Assembly (NCBI GenBank): GCA_963681505.1
Contig: OY811977.1
Location: forward strand, 592,001-656,000
Direction of reading: 5' to 3'
Source: Eunapius fragilis
Taxonomy: Eukaryota; Porifera; Demospongiae; Spongillida; Spongillidae
DNA: 64,000 bases
The position numbers were made by a program, and so were the translations under genes. The first letter of the stretch is position 1. The number at the start of each line of letters is the position of its first letter. Positions 12,199 through 25,500 of this stretch are shown one piece after another. The notes beneath the pieces were generated by a model. The model saw nothing but the letters and a program-made list of their open reading frames with translations. It did not search any database and was not told where the DNA came from.

Positions 12199-14189
12199 CC
12201 AATTGGGCCAATTGGTTCCATAGCCCAATTGGCGCGATATGTACAAATTATGCCAATTGGGCCAATTGGTTCCACGGGCCCAATTGGTGCGATATGTCCA
12301 AATGAATTAATGCCAATAGGTCCAATTGATTCCATCGGCCCAATTGGCGCGATTTGTACTATTGATGCCAATTGGGCCAATTGGTTCCTCGGGCCCAATT
12401 GGTGCGATTTGTCCCTATGAATTGATGCCAATTGGGCCAATTGGTTCCATCGGCCCAAATGGCGCGATATATCCTATTGTTGCCAATTGGGCCAATTGGT
12501 TCCACGGGCCCAATTGGATCGATATGTACCAATAAATTGAAGCCAATTGGGCCAATTGGTTCTACGGGCCCAATTGGCGCGATATGTACTATGTATGCCA
12601 ATTGGGCCAATTGGTTCCACGGGCCCAATTGGTGCATCTTGTCCCAATGAATTGATGCCAATTGGGCCAATTGGTTCCAACGGCCCAATTGGCGCGATAT
12701 ATACTATTGTTGCCAATTGGGCCAATTGGTTCCACGGGCCCAATTGGTGCATCTTGTCCCAATGAATTGATGCCAATTGGGCCAATTGGTTCCAACGGCC
12801 CAATTGGCGCGATATATACTATTGTTGCCAATTGGGCCAATTGGTTCCACGGGCCCAATTGGTGCGATATGTAACAATCAATTGATGCCAATTGGGCAAA
12901 TTTTTCCATCGGCCCAATTGGCGCGATATGTACTATTTATGCCAATTGCGCCAATTGGTTCCTCGGGCCCAATTGGTGCGATATGTCCCAATGAATTGAT
13001 GCCAATTTGGCCAATTGGTTCCATCGGCCCAATTGGCGTGATATATCCTATTGTTGCCAATTGGGCCAATTGGTTCCACGGGCCCAATTGGTGTGACATG
13101 TACCAATTAATTAATGCCAATTGGGCCAATTGGTTCCATCGGCCCAATTGGCGCGATGTGTACTGTGTATGCCAATTGGGCCAATTGGTTCCACGGGCCC
13201 AATTGGTGCGATATGTACCAATAAATTAATGCCAATTGGGCCAATGGTTCCATCGGCCCAATTGGCTCTATTTGTCCTATTGATGCCAATTGGGCCAATT
13301 TGTTCCACGGGCCCAATTGGTGCATTTTGTCCCAATGAATTGATGCCAATTGGGCCAATTGGTTCCACCGGCCCAATTGGCGCGATATATCCTATTGTTG
13401 CCAATTGTGCCAATTGGTTCCACGGGCCCAATTGGCACGATAAGTACTATGAATGCCAATTGGGCTATTTGGTTCCACGGGCCCAATCGGTGCGATATGT
13501 ACAAATCAATTGATGCCAATTGGGCCAATTGGTTCCATCGGCCCTATTGGCGAGATATGTCATAATGATGCCAATTGGGCCAATTGGTTCCACAGGCCCA
13601 ATTGGCACGATATGTACTATGAATGCCAATTGGGCCAATTGGTTCCACGGGCCCAATTGGTGCGATTTGTATCAATGAATTAATGCCAATTGGGCCAATT
13701 GGTTCCATCGGCCCAATTGGCGCGATATGTAATTTTTATCGCAATTGGACCAATTTGTTCCATGGGCCCAATTGGTGCGATATGTCCCATTGACATGATG
13801 CCAATTGGGCCAAGTGGTTCATTTAACAAACTTGTTGAGTTGCGATCCTACTTCATGGAACGAACGAGTAACCTGTTTTCTTTTATAAAATAATGCCTCC
13901 TCTATAATTAGCTCATTGGTTTGGCTGTACCATACAAATAGATTAGTGGTTCCCTCTCATACATTTCTATGGGAGAAAATTGGCTATGTTCCAACCAAGG
14001 TGTTAATTTAACAAACTAGTGGAATTGCGATATGTATTCATGGAACGAACGAGTAACCTGTTTTCTTTCTCTAAATAATGGCTCCTATTTATTCAGCATA
14101 CTGGTTTGGCTGTACGATGCAAATAGATTAGTGGTTCCCTCCCTAACATTTCTATGGGAGAAAATTATCTATGTTCCAACCAAGGTGTT

Positions 14190-17100
14190 AATTTAACAAA
14201 CTAGTGGAGTTGCGATATGTATTCATGGAACGAACGTGTAACCTGTTTTCTTTCTCTAAATAATGCCTCCAATATATTCAGCACATTGGTTTGGCTGTAC
14301 GATGCAAATAGATTAGTGGTTCCCTCCCATACATTTCTATGGGAGAAAATTGGCTATGTTCCAACTACGGTTTTAATTTAACAAACTAGTGGAGTTGAGA
14401 TATGTATTCATGGAACGAACGAGTAACCTGTTTTCTTTCTCTAAATAATGCCTCCTATATATTCAGCTCATTGGTTTGGCTGTACGATGCAAATAGATTA
14501 GTGGTTCCCTCCCATACATTTCTATGGGAGAAAATTGGCTATGTTCCAACCAAGGTGTTAATTTAACAAACTAGTGGAGTTGCGATATGTATTCATGGAA
14601 CGAACGAGTAACCTGTTTTCTTTATCTAATAAATGCCTACTATTTATTCAGCATATTGGTTTGGCTGTACGATGCAAATAGATTAGTGGTTCCCTCCCAT
14701 ACATTACTATGGGAGACAATTGGCTATGTTCCAACCATGGTGTTAATTTAACAAACTAGTGGAGTTGCGATATATAATCATGGAACGAACGAGTAACCTG
14801 TTTTCTTTCTCTAAATAATGCCTACAATATATTCAGCACATTGGTTTGGCTGTACGATGCAAATAGATTAGTGGTTCCCTCCCATACCTTTCTATGGGAG
14901 AAAATTGGCTATCTTCCCACCAGGGTGTTAATTTAACAAACTAGGGAATTGCGATATGAATTCATGGAACGAACGAGTAACCTGTTTTCTTTCTCTAAAT
15001 AATGCCTCCTATTGATCAAGCATATTGGTTTGGCTGTACGATGCAAATAGATTAGTGGTTCCCTCCCATACATTTCTAAGGGAGAAAAGTATCTATGCTC
15101 CAACCAAGGTGTTAATTTAACAAACTAGTGGAATTGCGATATGTATTCATGGAACGAACGAGTAACCTGTTTTCATTCTCTAAACAATGCCTCGTATTTA
15201 TTCAGCATATTGGTTTGGCTGTATGAAGCAAATAGATTAGTGGTTCCATCCCATACATTTCTATGGGAGAAAATTGGCTATGTTCCAACCACGGTGTTAA
15301 TTTAACAAACTAGTGGAATTGCGATATGTATTCATGGAACGAACGAGTAACCTGTTTTCTTTCTCTAAATAATGCTTCCAATATATTCAGCACATTGGTT
15401 TGGCTTTACCATTCAAATAGATTAGTGGTTCCCTCCCATACATTTCTATGGGAGAAAATTGGCTATGTTCCAACTACGGTTTTAATTTAACAAACGAGTG
15501 GAGTTGAGATATGTATTCATGGAACGAACGAGTAACCTGTTTTCTTTCTCTAAGTAATGCCTCCTATATATTCAGCTCATTGGTTTGGCTGTACGATGCA
15601 AATAGATTAGTGGTTCCCTGCCATACATTTCTATGGGAGAAAGTTGGCTATGTTCCAACCAAGGTGTTAATTTAACAAACTAGTGGAGTTGCGATATGTA
15701 TTCATGGAACGAACGAGTAACCTGTTTTCTTTATCTAATAAATGCCTACTATTTATTCAGCATATTGGTTTGGCTGTACGATGCAAATAGATTAGTGGTT
15801 CCCTCCCATACATTACTATGGGAGACAATTGGCTATGTTCCAACCACGGTGTTAATTTAACAAACTAGTGGAGTTGCGATATATAATCATGGAACGAACG
15901 AGTAACCTGTTTTCTTTCTCTAAATAATGCCTACAATATATTCAGCACATTGGTTTGGCTGTACGATGCAAATAGATTAGTGGTTCCCTCCCATACCTTT
16001 CTATGGGAGAAAATTGGCTATCTTCCCACCAGGGTGTTAATTTAACAAACTAGGGAATTGCGATATGAATTCATGGAACGAACGAGTAACCTGTTTTCTT
16101 TCTCTAAATAATGCCTCCTATTGATCAAGCATATTGGTTTGGCTGTACGATGCAAATAGATTAGTGGTTCCCTCCCATACATTTCTAAGGGAGAAAAGTA
16201 TCTATGCTCCAACCAAGGTGTTAATTTAACAAACTAGTGGAATTGCGATATGTATTCATGGAACGAACGAGTAACCTGTTTTCATTCTCTAAACAATGCC
16301 TCGTATTTATTCAGCATATTGGTTTGGCTGTATGAAGCAAATAGATTAGTGGTTCCATCCCATACATTTCTATGGGAGAAAATTGGCTATGTTCCAACCA
16401 CGGTGTTAATTTAACAAACTAGTGGAATTGCGATATGTATTCATGGAACGAACGAGTAACCTGTTTTCTTTCTCTAAATAATGCTTCCAATATATTCAGC
16501 ACATTGGTTTGGCTTTACCATTCAAATAGATTAGTGGTTCCCTGCCATACATTTCTATGGGAGAAAATTGGCTATGTTCCAACTACGGTTTTAATTTAAC
16601 AAACGAGTGGAGTTGAGATATGTATTCATGGAATGAACGAGTAACCTGTTTTCTTTCTCTAAGTAATGCCTCCTATATATTCAGCTCATTGGTTTGGCTG
16701 TACGATGCAAATAGATTAGTGGTTCCCTCCCATACATTTCTATGGGAGAAAGTTGGCTATGTTCCAACCAAGGTGTTAATTTAACAAACTAGTGGAGTTG
16801 CGATATGTATTCATGGAACGAACGAGTAACCTGTTTTCTTTATCTAATAAATGCCTACTATTTATTCAGCATATTGGTTTGGCTGTACGATGCAAATAGA
16901 TTAGTGGTTCCCTCCCATACATTACTATGGGAGACAATTGGCTATGTTCCAACCACGGTGTTAATTTAACAAACTAGTGGAGTTGCGATATATAATCATG
17001 GAACGAACGAGTAACCTGTTTTCTTTCTCTCAATAATGCTACAATATATTCAGCGCATTGGTTTGGCTGTACGATGCTAATAGATTAGTGGTTCCCTCCC

Positions 17101-20100
17101 ATACCTTTCTATGGGAGAAAATTGGCTATCTTCCCACCAGGGTGTTAATTTAACAAACTAGGGAATTGCGATATGAATTCATGGAACGAACGAGTAACCT
17201 GTTTTCTTTCTCTAAATAATGCCTCCTATTTATCAAGCATATTGGTTTGGCTGTACGATGCAAATAGATTAGTGGTTCCCTCCCATACATTTCTAAGGGA
17301 GAAAAGTATCTATGCTCCAACCAAGGTGTTAATTTAACAAACTAGTGGAATTGCGATATGTATTCATGGAACGAACGAGTAACCTGTTTTCTTTCTCTAA
17401 ACAATGCCTCGTATTTATTCAGCATATTAGTTTGGCTGTATGATGCAAATAGATTAGTGGTTCCATCCCATACATTTCTATGGGAGAAAATTGGCTATGT
17501 TCCAACCACGGTGTTAATTTAACAAACTAGTGGAATTGCGATATGTATTCATGGAACGAACGAGTAACCTGTTTTCTTTATCTAATAAATGCCTACTATT
17601 TATTCAGCATATTGGTTTGGCTGTACGATGCAAATAGATTAGTGGTTCCCTCCCATACATTACTATGGGAGACAATTGGCTATGTTCCAACCACGGTGTT
17701 AATTTAACAAACTAGTGGAGTTGCGATATATAATCATGGAACAAACGAGTAACCTGTTTTCTTTCTCTAAATAATGCCTACAATATATTCAGCACATTGG
17801 TTTGGCTGTACGATGCAAATAGATTAGTGGTTCCCTCCCATACCTTTCTATGGGAGAAAATTGGCTATGTTCCAACCACAGTGTTAATTTAACAAACTAG
17901 TGGAGTTGCGATATGTATTCATGGAACGAACGAGTAACCTGTTTTCTTTCTCTAATAAATGCCTCCTTTATATTCAGCTCATTGGTTTGGCTGTACGATG
18001 CAAATAGATTAGTGGTTCCCTCCAATACATTAGTATGGGAGAAAATTGGCTATGTTCCAACCACGGTGTTAATTTAACAAACTAGTGGAGTTGCGATCCT
18101 ACTTCATGGAACAAACGAAGAACCTGTTTTCTGTTACACAATAATGCCTCCTCCATAATCAACTCATTGGTTTGGCTGTACCATTCAAATAGATAAGTGG
18201 TTCCCTCTCATGCATTTCTATGGGAGAAAATTGGCTATGTTCTAACCAAGGTGTTAATTTAACAAACTAGTGGAATTGCGATATGTATTCATGGAACGAA
18301 CGAGTAACCTGTTTTCTTTCTCTAAACAATGCCTCGTATGTATTCAGCATGTTGGTTTGGCTGTACGATGCAAATAGATTAGTGGTTCCCTCGCATACAT
18401 TTCTATGGGAGAAATTTGGCTACGTTCCAACCACGGTGTTAATTTAACAAACTAGTGGAGTTGCGATATATAATCATGGAACGAACGAGTAACCTGTTTT
18501 CTTTCTCTAAATAATGCCTCCAATATATTCAGCACATTGGTTTGGCTTTACCATTCAAATAGATTAGTGGTTCCCTCCCATACATTTGTATGGGAGAAAA
18601 TTGGCTATGTTCCAACTACGGTTTTAATTTAACAAACTAGTGGAGTTGAGATATGTATTCATGGAACGAACGAGTAACCTGTTTTCTTTCTCTTAATAAT
18701 GCCTCCTTTGTATTCAGCTCATTGGTTTGGCTGTACGATGCAAATAGATTAGTGGTTCCCTCCCATACATTTCTATGGGAGAAAGTTGGCTATGTTCCTA
18801 CCAAGGTGTTAATTTAACAAACTAGTGGAGTTGCGATATGTATTCATGGAACGAACGAGTAACCTGTTTTCTTTATCTAATAAATGCCTACTATTTATTC
18901 AGCATATTGGTTTGGCTGTACGATGCAAATAGATTAGTGTTTCCCTCCCATACATTACTATGGGAGACAATTGGCTATGTTCCAACCACGGTGTTAATTT
19001 TACAAACTAGTGGAGTTGCGATATATAATCATGGAAAGAACGAGTAACCTGTTTTCTTTCTCTAAATAATGCCTACAATATATTCAGCGCATTGTTTTGG
19101 CTGTACGATGCAAATAGATTAGTGGTTCCCTCCCATACCTTTCTATGGGAGAAAATTGGCTATCTTCCCACCAGGGTGTTAATTTAACAAACTAGGGAAT
19201 TGCGATATGAATTCATGGAACGAACGAGTTACCTGTTTTCTTTCTCTAAATAATGCCTCCTATTGATCAAGCATATTGGTTTGGCTGTACGATGCAAAAA
19301 GATTAGTGGTTCCCTCCCATACATTTCTAAGGGAGAAAAGTATCTATGCTCCAACCAAGGTGTTAATTTAACAAACTAGTGGAATTGCGATATGTATTCA
19401 TGGAACGAACGAGTAACCTGTTTTCATTCTCTAAACAATGCCTCGTATTTATTCAGCATATTGGTTTGGCTGTATGAAGCAAATAGATTAGTGGTTCCAT
19501 CCCATACATTTCTATGGGAGAAAATTGGCTATGTTCCAACCACGGTGTTAATTTAACAAACTAGTGGAATTGCGATATGTATTCATGGAACGAACGAGTA
19601 ACCTGTTTTCTTTCTCTAAATAATGCTTCCAATATATTCAGCACATTGGTTTGGCTTTACCATTCAAATAGATTAGTGGTTCCCTCCCATACATTTCTAT
19701 GGGAGAAAATTGGCTATGTTCCAACTACGGTTTTAATTTAACAAACGAGTGGAGTTGAGATATGTATTCATGGAACGAACGAGTAACCTGTTTTCTTTCT
19801 CTAAGTAATGCCTCCTATATATTCAGCTCATTGGTTTGGCTGTACGATGCAAATAGATTAGTGGTTCCCTGCCATACATTTCTATGGGAGAAAGTTGGCT
19901 ATGTTCCAACCAAGGTGTTAATTTAACAAACTAGTGGAGTTGCGATATGTATTCATGGAACGAACGAGTAACCTGTTTTCTTTATCTAATAAATGCCTAC
20001 TATTTATTCAGCATATTGGTTTGGCTGTACGATGCAAATAGATTAGTGGTTCCCTCCCATACATTACTATGGGAGACAATTGGCTATGTTCCAACCACGG

Positions 20101-22520
20101 TGTTAATTTAACAAACTAGTGGAGTTGCGATATATAATCATGGAACGAACGAGTAACCTGTTTTCTTTCTCTAAATAATGCCTACAATATATTCAGCACA
20201 TTGGTTTGGCTGTACGATGCAAATAGATTAGTGGTTCCCTCCCATACCTTTCTATGGGAGAAAATTGGCTATCTTCCCACCAGGGTGTTAATTTAACAAA
20301 CTAGGGAATTGCGATATGAATTCATGGAACGAACGAGTAACCTGTTTTCTTTCTCTAAATAATGCCTCCTATTGATCAAGCATATTGGTTTGGCTGTACG
20401 ATGCAAATAGATTAGTGGTTCCCTCCCATACATTTCTAAGGGAGAAAAGTATCTATGCTCCAACCAAGGTGTTAATTTAACAAACTAGTGGAATTGCGAT
20501 ATGTATTCATGGAACGAACGAGTAACCTGTTTTCTTTCTCTAAACAATGCCTCGTATTTATTCAGCATATTGGTTTGGCTGTATGAAGCAAATAGATTAG
20601 TGGTTCCATCCCATACATTTCTATGAGAGAAAATTGGCTATGTTCCAACCACGGTGTTAATTTAACAAACTAGTGGAATTGCGATATGTATTCATGGAAC
20701 GAACGAGTAACCTGTTTTCTTTCTCTAAATAATGCTTCCAATATATTCAGCACATTGGTTTGGCTTTACCATTCAAATAGATTAGTGGTTCCCTCCCATA
20801 CATTTCTATGGGAGAAAATTGGCTATGTTCCAACTACGGTTTTAATTTAACAAACGAGTGGAGTTGAGATATGTATTCATGGAACGAACGAGTAACCTGT
20901 TTTCTTTCTCTAAGTAATGCCTCCTATATATTCAGCTCATTGGTTTGGCTGTACGATGCAAATAGATTAGTGGTTCCCTCCCATACATTTCTATGGGAGA
21001 AAGTTGGCTATGTTCCAACCAAGGTGTTAATTTAACAAACTAGTGGAGTTGCGATATGTATTCATGGAACGAACGAGTAACCTGTTTTCTTTATCTAATT
21101 AATGCCTACTATTTATTCAGCATATTGGTTTGGCTGTACGATGCAAATAGATTAGTGGTTCCCTCCCATACATTACTATGGGAGACAATTGGCTATGTTC
21201 CAACCACGGTGTTAATTTAACAAACTAGTGGAGTTGCGATATATAATCATGGAACGAACGAGTAACCTGTTTTCTTTCTCTCAATAATGCCTACAATATA
21301 TTCAGCACATTGGTTTGGCTGTACGATGCAAATAGATTAGTGGTTCCCTCCCATACCTTTCTATGGGAGAAAATTGGCTATCTTCCCACCAGGGTGTTAA
21401 TTTAACAAACTAGGGAATTGCGATATGAATTCATGGAACGAACGAGTAACCTGTTTTCTTTCTCTAAATAATGCCTCCTATTTATCAAGCATATTGGTTT
21501 GGCTGTACGATGCAAATAGATTAGTGGTTCCCTCCCATACATTTCTAAGGGAGAAAAGTATCTATGCTCCAACCAAGGTGTTAATTTAACAAACTAGTGG
21601 AATTGCGATATGTATTCATGGAACGAACGAGTAACCTGTTTTCTTTCTCTAAACAATGCCTCGTATTTATTCAGCATATTGGTTTGGCTGTATGATGCAA
21701 ATTGATTAGTGGTTCCATCCCATACATTTCTATGGGAGAAAATTGGCTATGTTCCAACCACGGTGTTAATTTAACAAACTAGTGGAATTGCGATATGTAT
21801 TCATGGAACGAACGAGTAACCTGTTTTCTTTATCTAATAAATGCCTACTATTTATTCAGCATATTGGTTTGGCTGTACGATGCAAATAGATTAGTGGTTC
21901 CCTCCCATACATTACTATGGGAGACAATTGGCTATGTTCCAACCACGGTTTTAATTTAACAAACTAGTGGAGTTGCGATATATAATCATGGAACAAACGA
22001 GTAACCTGTTTTCTTTCTCTAAATAATGCCTACAATATATTCAGCACATTGGTTTGGCTGTACGATGCAAATAGATTAGTGGTTCCCTCCCATACCTTTC
22101 TATGGGAGAAAATTGGCTATGTTCCAACCACAGTGTTAATTTAACAAACTAGTGGAGTTGCGATATGTATTCATGGAACGAACGAGTAACCTGTTTTCTT
22201 TCTCTAATAAATGCCTCCTTTATATTCAGCTCATTGGTTTGGCTGTACGATGCAAATAGATTAGTGGTTCCCTCCAATACATTAGTATGGGAGAAAATTG
22301 GCTATGTTCCAACCACGGTGTTAATTTAACAAACTAGTGGAGTTGCGATCCTACTTCATGGAACAAACGAAGAACCTGTTTTCTGTTACACAATAATGCC
22401 TCCTCCATAATCAACTCATTGGTTTGGCTGTACCATTCAAATAGATAAGTGGTTCCCTCTCATGCATTTCTATGGGAGAAAATTGGCTATGTTCTAACCA
22501 AGGTGTTAATTTAACAAACT
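14190..22520 (+). repeat. 4251-bp tandem duplication of satellite 2 (about 23 monomers)
   Basis: Higher-order marks at 14371, 15480 and 16589 recur at 18622, 19731 and 20840, each exactly 4251 bp downstream. Rare variants confirm the pairing: CTCTCAATAATG near 17028 and 21279, ATGGAACAAACGAGTAACC near 17738 and 21989, and the odd ACAAACGAAGAACC / GTTACACAATAATGCC monomer near 18110 and 22362. The copies therefore span roughly 14.2-18.4 kb and 18.4-22.5 kb. The 1109-bp units must have formed before this larger duplication. Confidence 0.8.
14371..17697 (+). repeat. 1109-bp six-monomer higher-order repeat in satellite 2
   Basis: The variant CTACGGTTTTAATTTAACAA marks the same position in successive units at 14371, 15480 and 16589, spaced 1109 bp. 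Between marks the six monomers keep a fixed order of private variants: TATCTAATAAATGCC, TATATAATCATGG, CTAGGGAATTGCG, GAGAAAAGTATC, TCTAAACAATGCCTCG and AATGCTTCC. The same period reappears at 18622, 19731 and 20840. The third unit of each series is incomplete. Confidence 0.85.
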
Positions 22521-25500
22521 AGTGGAATTGCGATATGTATTCATGGAACGAACGAGTAACCTGTTTTCTTTCTCTAAATAATGGCTCCTATACATTCAGC
22601 TCATTGGTTTGGCTGTACGATGCATATAGATTAGTGGTTCCCTCCCATACATTTCTATGGGAGAGAATTGGCTATGTTCCAACCACGGTGCTAATTCAAC
22701 ATACTAGTGGAGTTGCGATATGTAATCATGGAACGAACGAGTAACCTGTTTTCTTTCTCTAAATAATGCCTCCTATATATTCAGCTCATTGGTTTGGCTG
22801 TACCATTCAAATAGATTAGTGGTTCCCTCCCATACATTTCTATGGGAGAAAATTGGCTATGTTCCAACCACAGTGTTAATTTAACAAACTAGTGGAGTTG
22901 CGATATGTATTCATGGAACGAACGAGTAACCTGATTTCTTTCTCTAAATAATGCTACCTATCTATTCAGCTCATTGGATTGGCTGTACGATGCAAATAGA
23001 TTAGTGGTTCCCTCCCATACATTTGTATGGGAGAAAATTGGCTATCTTCCCTCAACGGTGTTAATTAAACTAACTAGTGGAGTTGCGATCCTACTTCATG
23101 GAACGAACGAGTAACCTGTTTTCTTTTAATAAATAATGCCTCCTCTATAATCAGCTCATTGGTTTGGCTGTACCATTCAAATAGATTAGTGGTTCCGTCC
23201 CATACATTTCTATGGGAGACAATTGGCTATGTTCCAACCACGGTGTTAATTTAACAAACTAGTGGAGTTGCGATATGTAATCATGGAACGAACGAGTAAC
23301 CTGTTTTCTTTCTCTAAATAATGCCTCCTATACATTCAGCTCATTGGTTTGGCTGTACGATGCATATAGATTAGTGGTTCCCTCCCATACATTTCTATGG
23401 GAGAAAATTGGCTATGTTCCAACCACGGTGCTAATTTAACAAACTAGTGGAGTTGCGATATGTAATCATGGAACGAACGAGTAACATGTTTTCTTTCTCT
23501 TAATAATGCCTCCTATATATTCAGCTCATTGGTTTGGCTGTACCATTCAAATAGATTAGTGGTTCCCTCCCATACATTTCTATGGGAGAAAATTGGCTAT
23601 GTTCCAACCACAGTGTTAATTTAACAAACTAGTGGAATTACGATATGTATTCATGGAACGAACGAGTAACCTGTCTTCTTTCTCTAAATAATGCCTCCTA
23701 TATATTCAGCTCATTGGTTTGGCTGTACGATGCAAATAGATTAGTGTTTCCCTCCCATACATTTCTATGCGAGAAAATATGCTATCTTCCTACCAAGGTG
23801 TTAATTTAACAAACTAGTTGAGTTGCGATCCTACTTCATGGAACGAACGAGTAACCTATTTTCTTTTATAAAATAATGCCTCCAATATTTTCAGCACATT
23901 GGTTTGGCTGTACGATGCAAATAGATTAGTGGTTCCCGCCCATACATTTCTATGGGAGAAAATTGGCTATGTTCCATCCAAGGTGTTATTTTAACAAACT
24001 AGTGGAATTGCGTTATGTATTCATGGAACGAACGAGTAACCTGTTTTCTTTCTCTAAGTAATGCCTTCTATTTATTCAGCATGTTGGTTTGGCTGTACGA
24101 TGCAATTAGATTAGTGGTTCCCTCCCATACATTTCTATGGGAGAAAATTGGCTATGTTCCAACCACGGTTTTAATTTAACAAACTAGTGGAGTTGAGATA
24201 TGTATTCATGGAAAGAACGAGTAACCCGTTTTCTTTCTCTAAATAATGCCTCCTATATATTGAGCTCATTGGTTTGGCTGTACGATGCAAATAGATTAGT
24301 GGTTCCCTCCCATACATTTCTATGGAAGAAAATTGGCTATATTCCAACCAAGGTGTTAATTTAACAAACTAGTGGAGTTGCGATATGTATTCATGGAACG
24401 AACGAGTAACCTGTTTTCTTTATCTAATAAATGCCTACTATTTATTCAGCGTATTGGTTTAGCTGTACGATGCAAAAAGATTAGTGGTTCCCTCGCATAC
24501 ATTTCTATCAGAGAAAATTGGCTATCTTCCCACCAAGGTGTTAATTTAACAAACTAGTGGAAATGCGATACGTATTCATGGAACGAACGAGTTACCTGTT
24601 TTCTTTCTCTAAATAATGCCTCCTATATATTCAGCTCATTGGTTTGGCTGTACCATTCAAATAGATTAGTGGTTCCCTCCCATACATTTCTATGGAGAAA
24701 ATTGGCTATGTTCCAACCACAGTGTTAATTTAACAAACCAGTGGAGTTGCGATATGTATTAATGGAACGAACGAGAAACCTGTTTTCTTTCTCTAAATAA
24801 TGCCTCCTATCTATTCAGCTCATTGGATTGGCTGTACGATACAAATAGATTAGTGGTTCCCTCCTATACATTTGTATGGGAGAAAATTGGCTATCTTCCC
24901 ACCAAGGTGTTAATTAAACTAACTAGTGGAGTTGCGATCCTACTTCATGTAACGAACGAGTAACCTGTTTTCTTTTAAAAAATAATGCCTCCTCTATAAT
25001 CAGCTCATTGGTTTGGCTGTACCATTCAAATAGATTAGTGGTTCCCTCCCATACATTTCTATGGAGACAATTGGCTATGTTCCAACCACGGTGTTAATTT
25101 AACAAACTAGTGGAGTTGCGATATGTAATCATGGAACGAACGAGTAACCTGTTTTCTTTCTCTAAATAATGCCTCCTATATATTCAGCTCATTGGTTTGG
25201 CTGTACCATTAAAATAGATTAGTGGTTCCCTCTCATACATTTCTATGGGAGAAAATTGGCTATGTTCCAACCAAGGTGTTAATTTAACAAACTAGTGGAG
25301 TTGCGATATGTATTCATGGAACGAACGAGTAACCTGTTTTCTTTATCTAAATAATGCCTCCTATATATTCTGCTCATTGGTTTGGCTGTACGATGCCAAT
25401 AGATTTGTGGTTCCCTCCCATACATTTGAATGGGAGAAAATCTGCTATGTTCCAACCAAGGTGTTAATTTAACAAACTAGTGGAATTGCGAAATGTATTC

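Larger units (their letters stand above)
2402..13820 (+). repeat. Satellite 1: about 115-bp dimeric array built on CCAATTGG palindromes
   Basis: About 100 tandem dimers, each made of a subunit of about 55 bp and one of about 60 bp. Each subunit opens with four 9-bp steps (CCAATTGGG, CCAATTGGT, TCCATCGGC or TCCACGGGC, CCAATTGGC or CCAATTGGT). A 19-24 bp tail containing GCGATATGT follows. The two subunit types differ mainly in TCCATCGG versus TCCACGGG and in the tail (ACTATTTATG or CCTATTGTTG against CCCAATGAATTGATG). CCAATTGG is its own reverse complement, and GGCC flanks make an 11-bp stem inside each subunit. Apparent open frames on both strands (Pro-Ile-Gly repeats, Asn-Trp-Ala-Asn-Trp repeats) are by-products of this composition. 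The array starts at 1838 and ends abruptly at 13820. Confidence 0.95.

Noticed and set aside
18838..19047. Forward frames of about 69 codons beginning MYSWNERVTCF in satellite 2
   Set aside because: A frame opened by one monomer's ATG and lost in neighbouring monomers by small changes; chance reading of repeat DNA.
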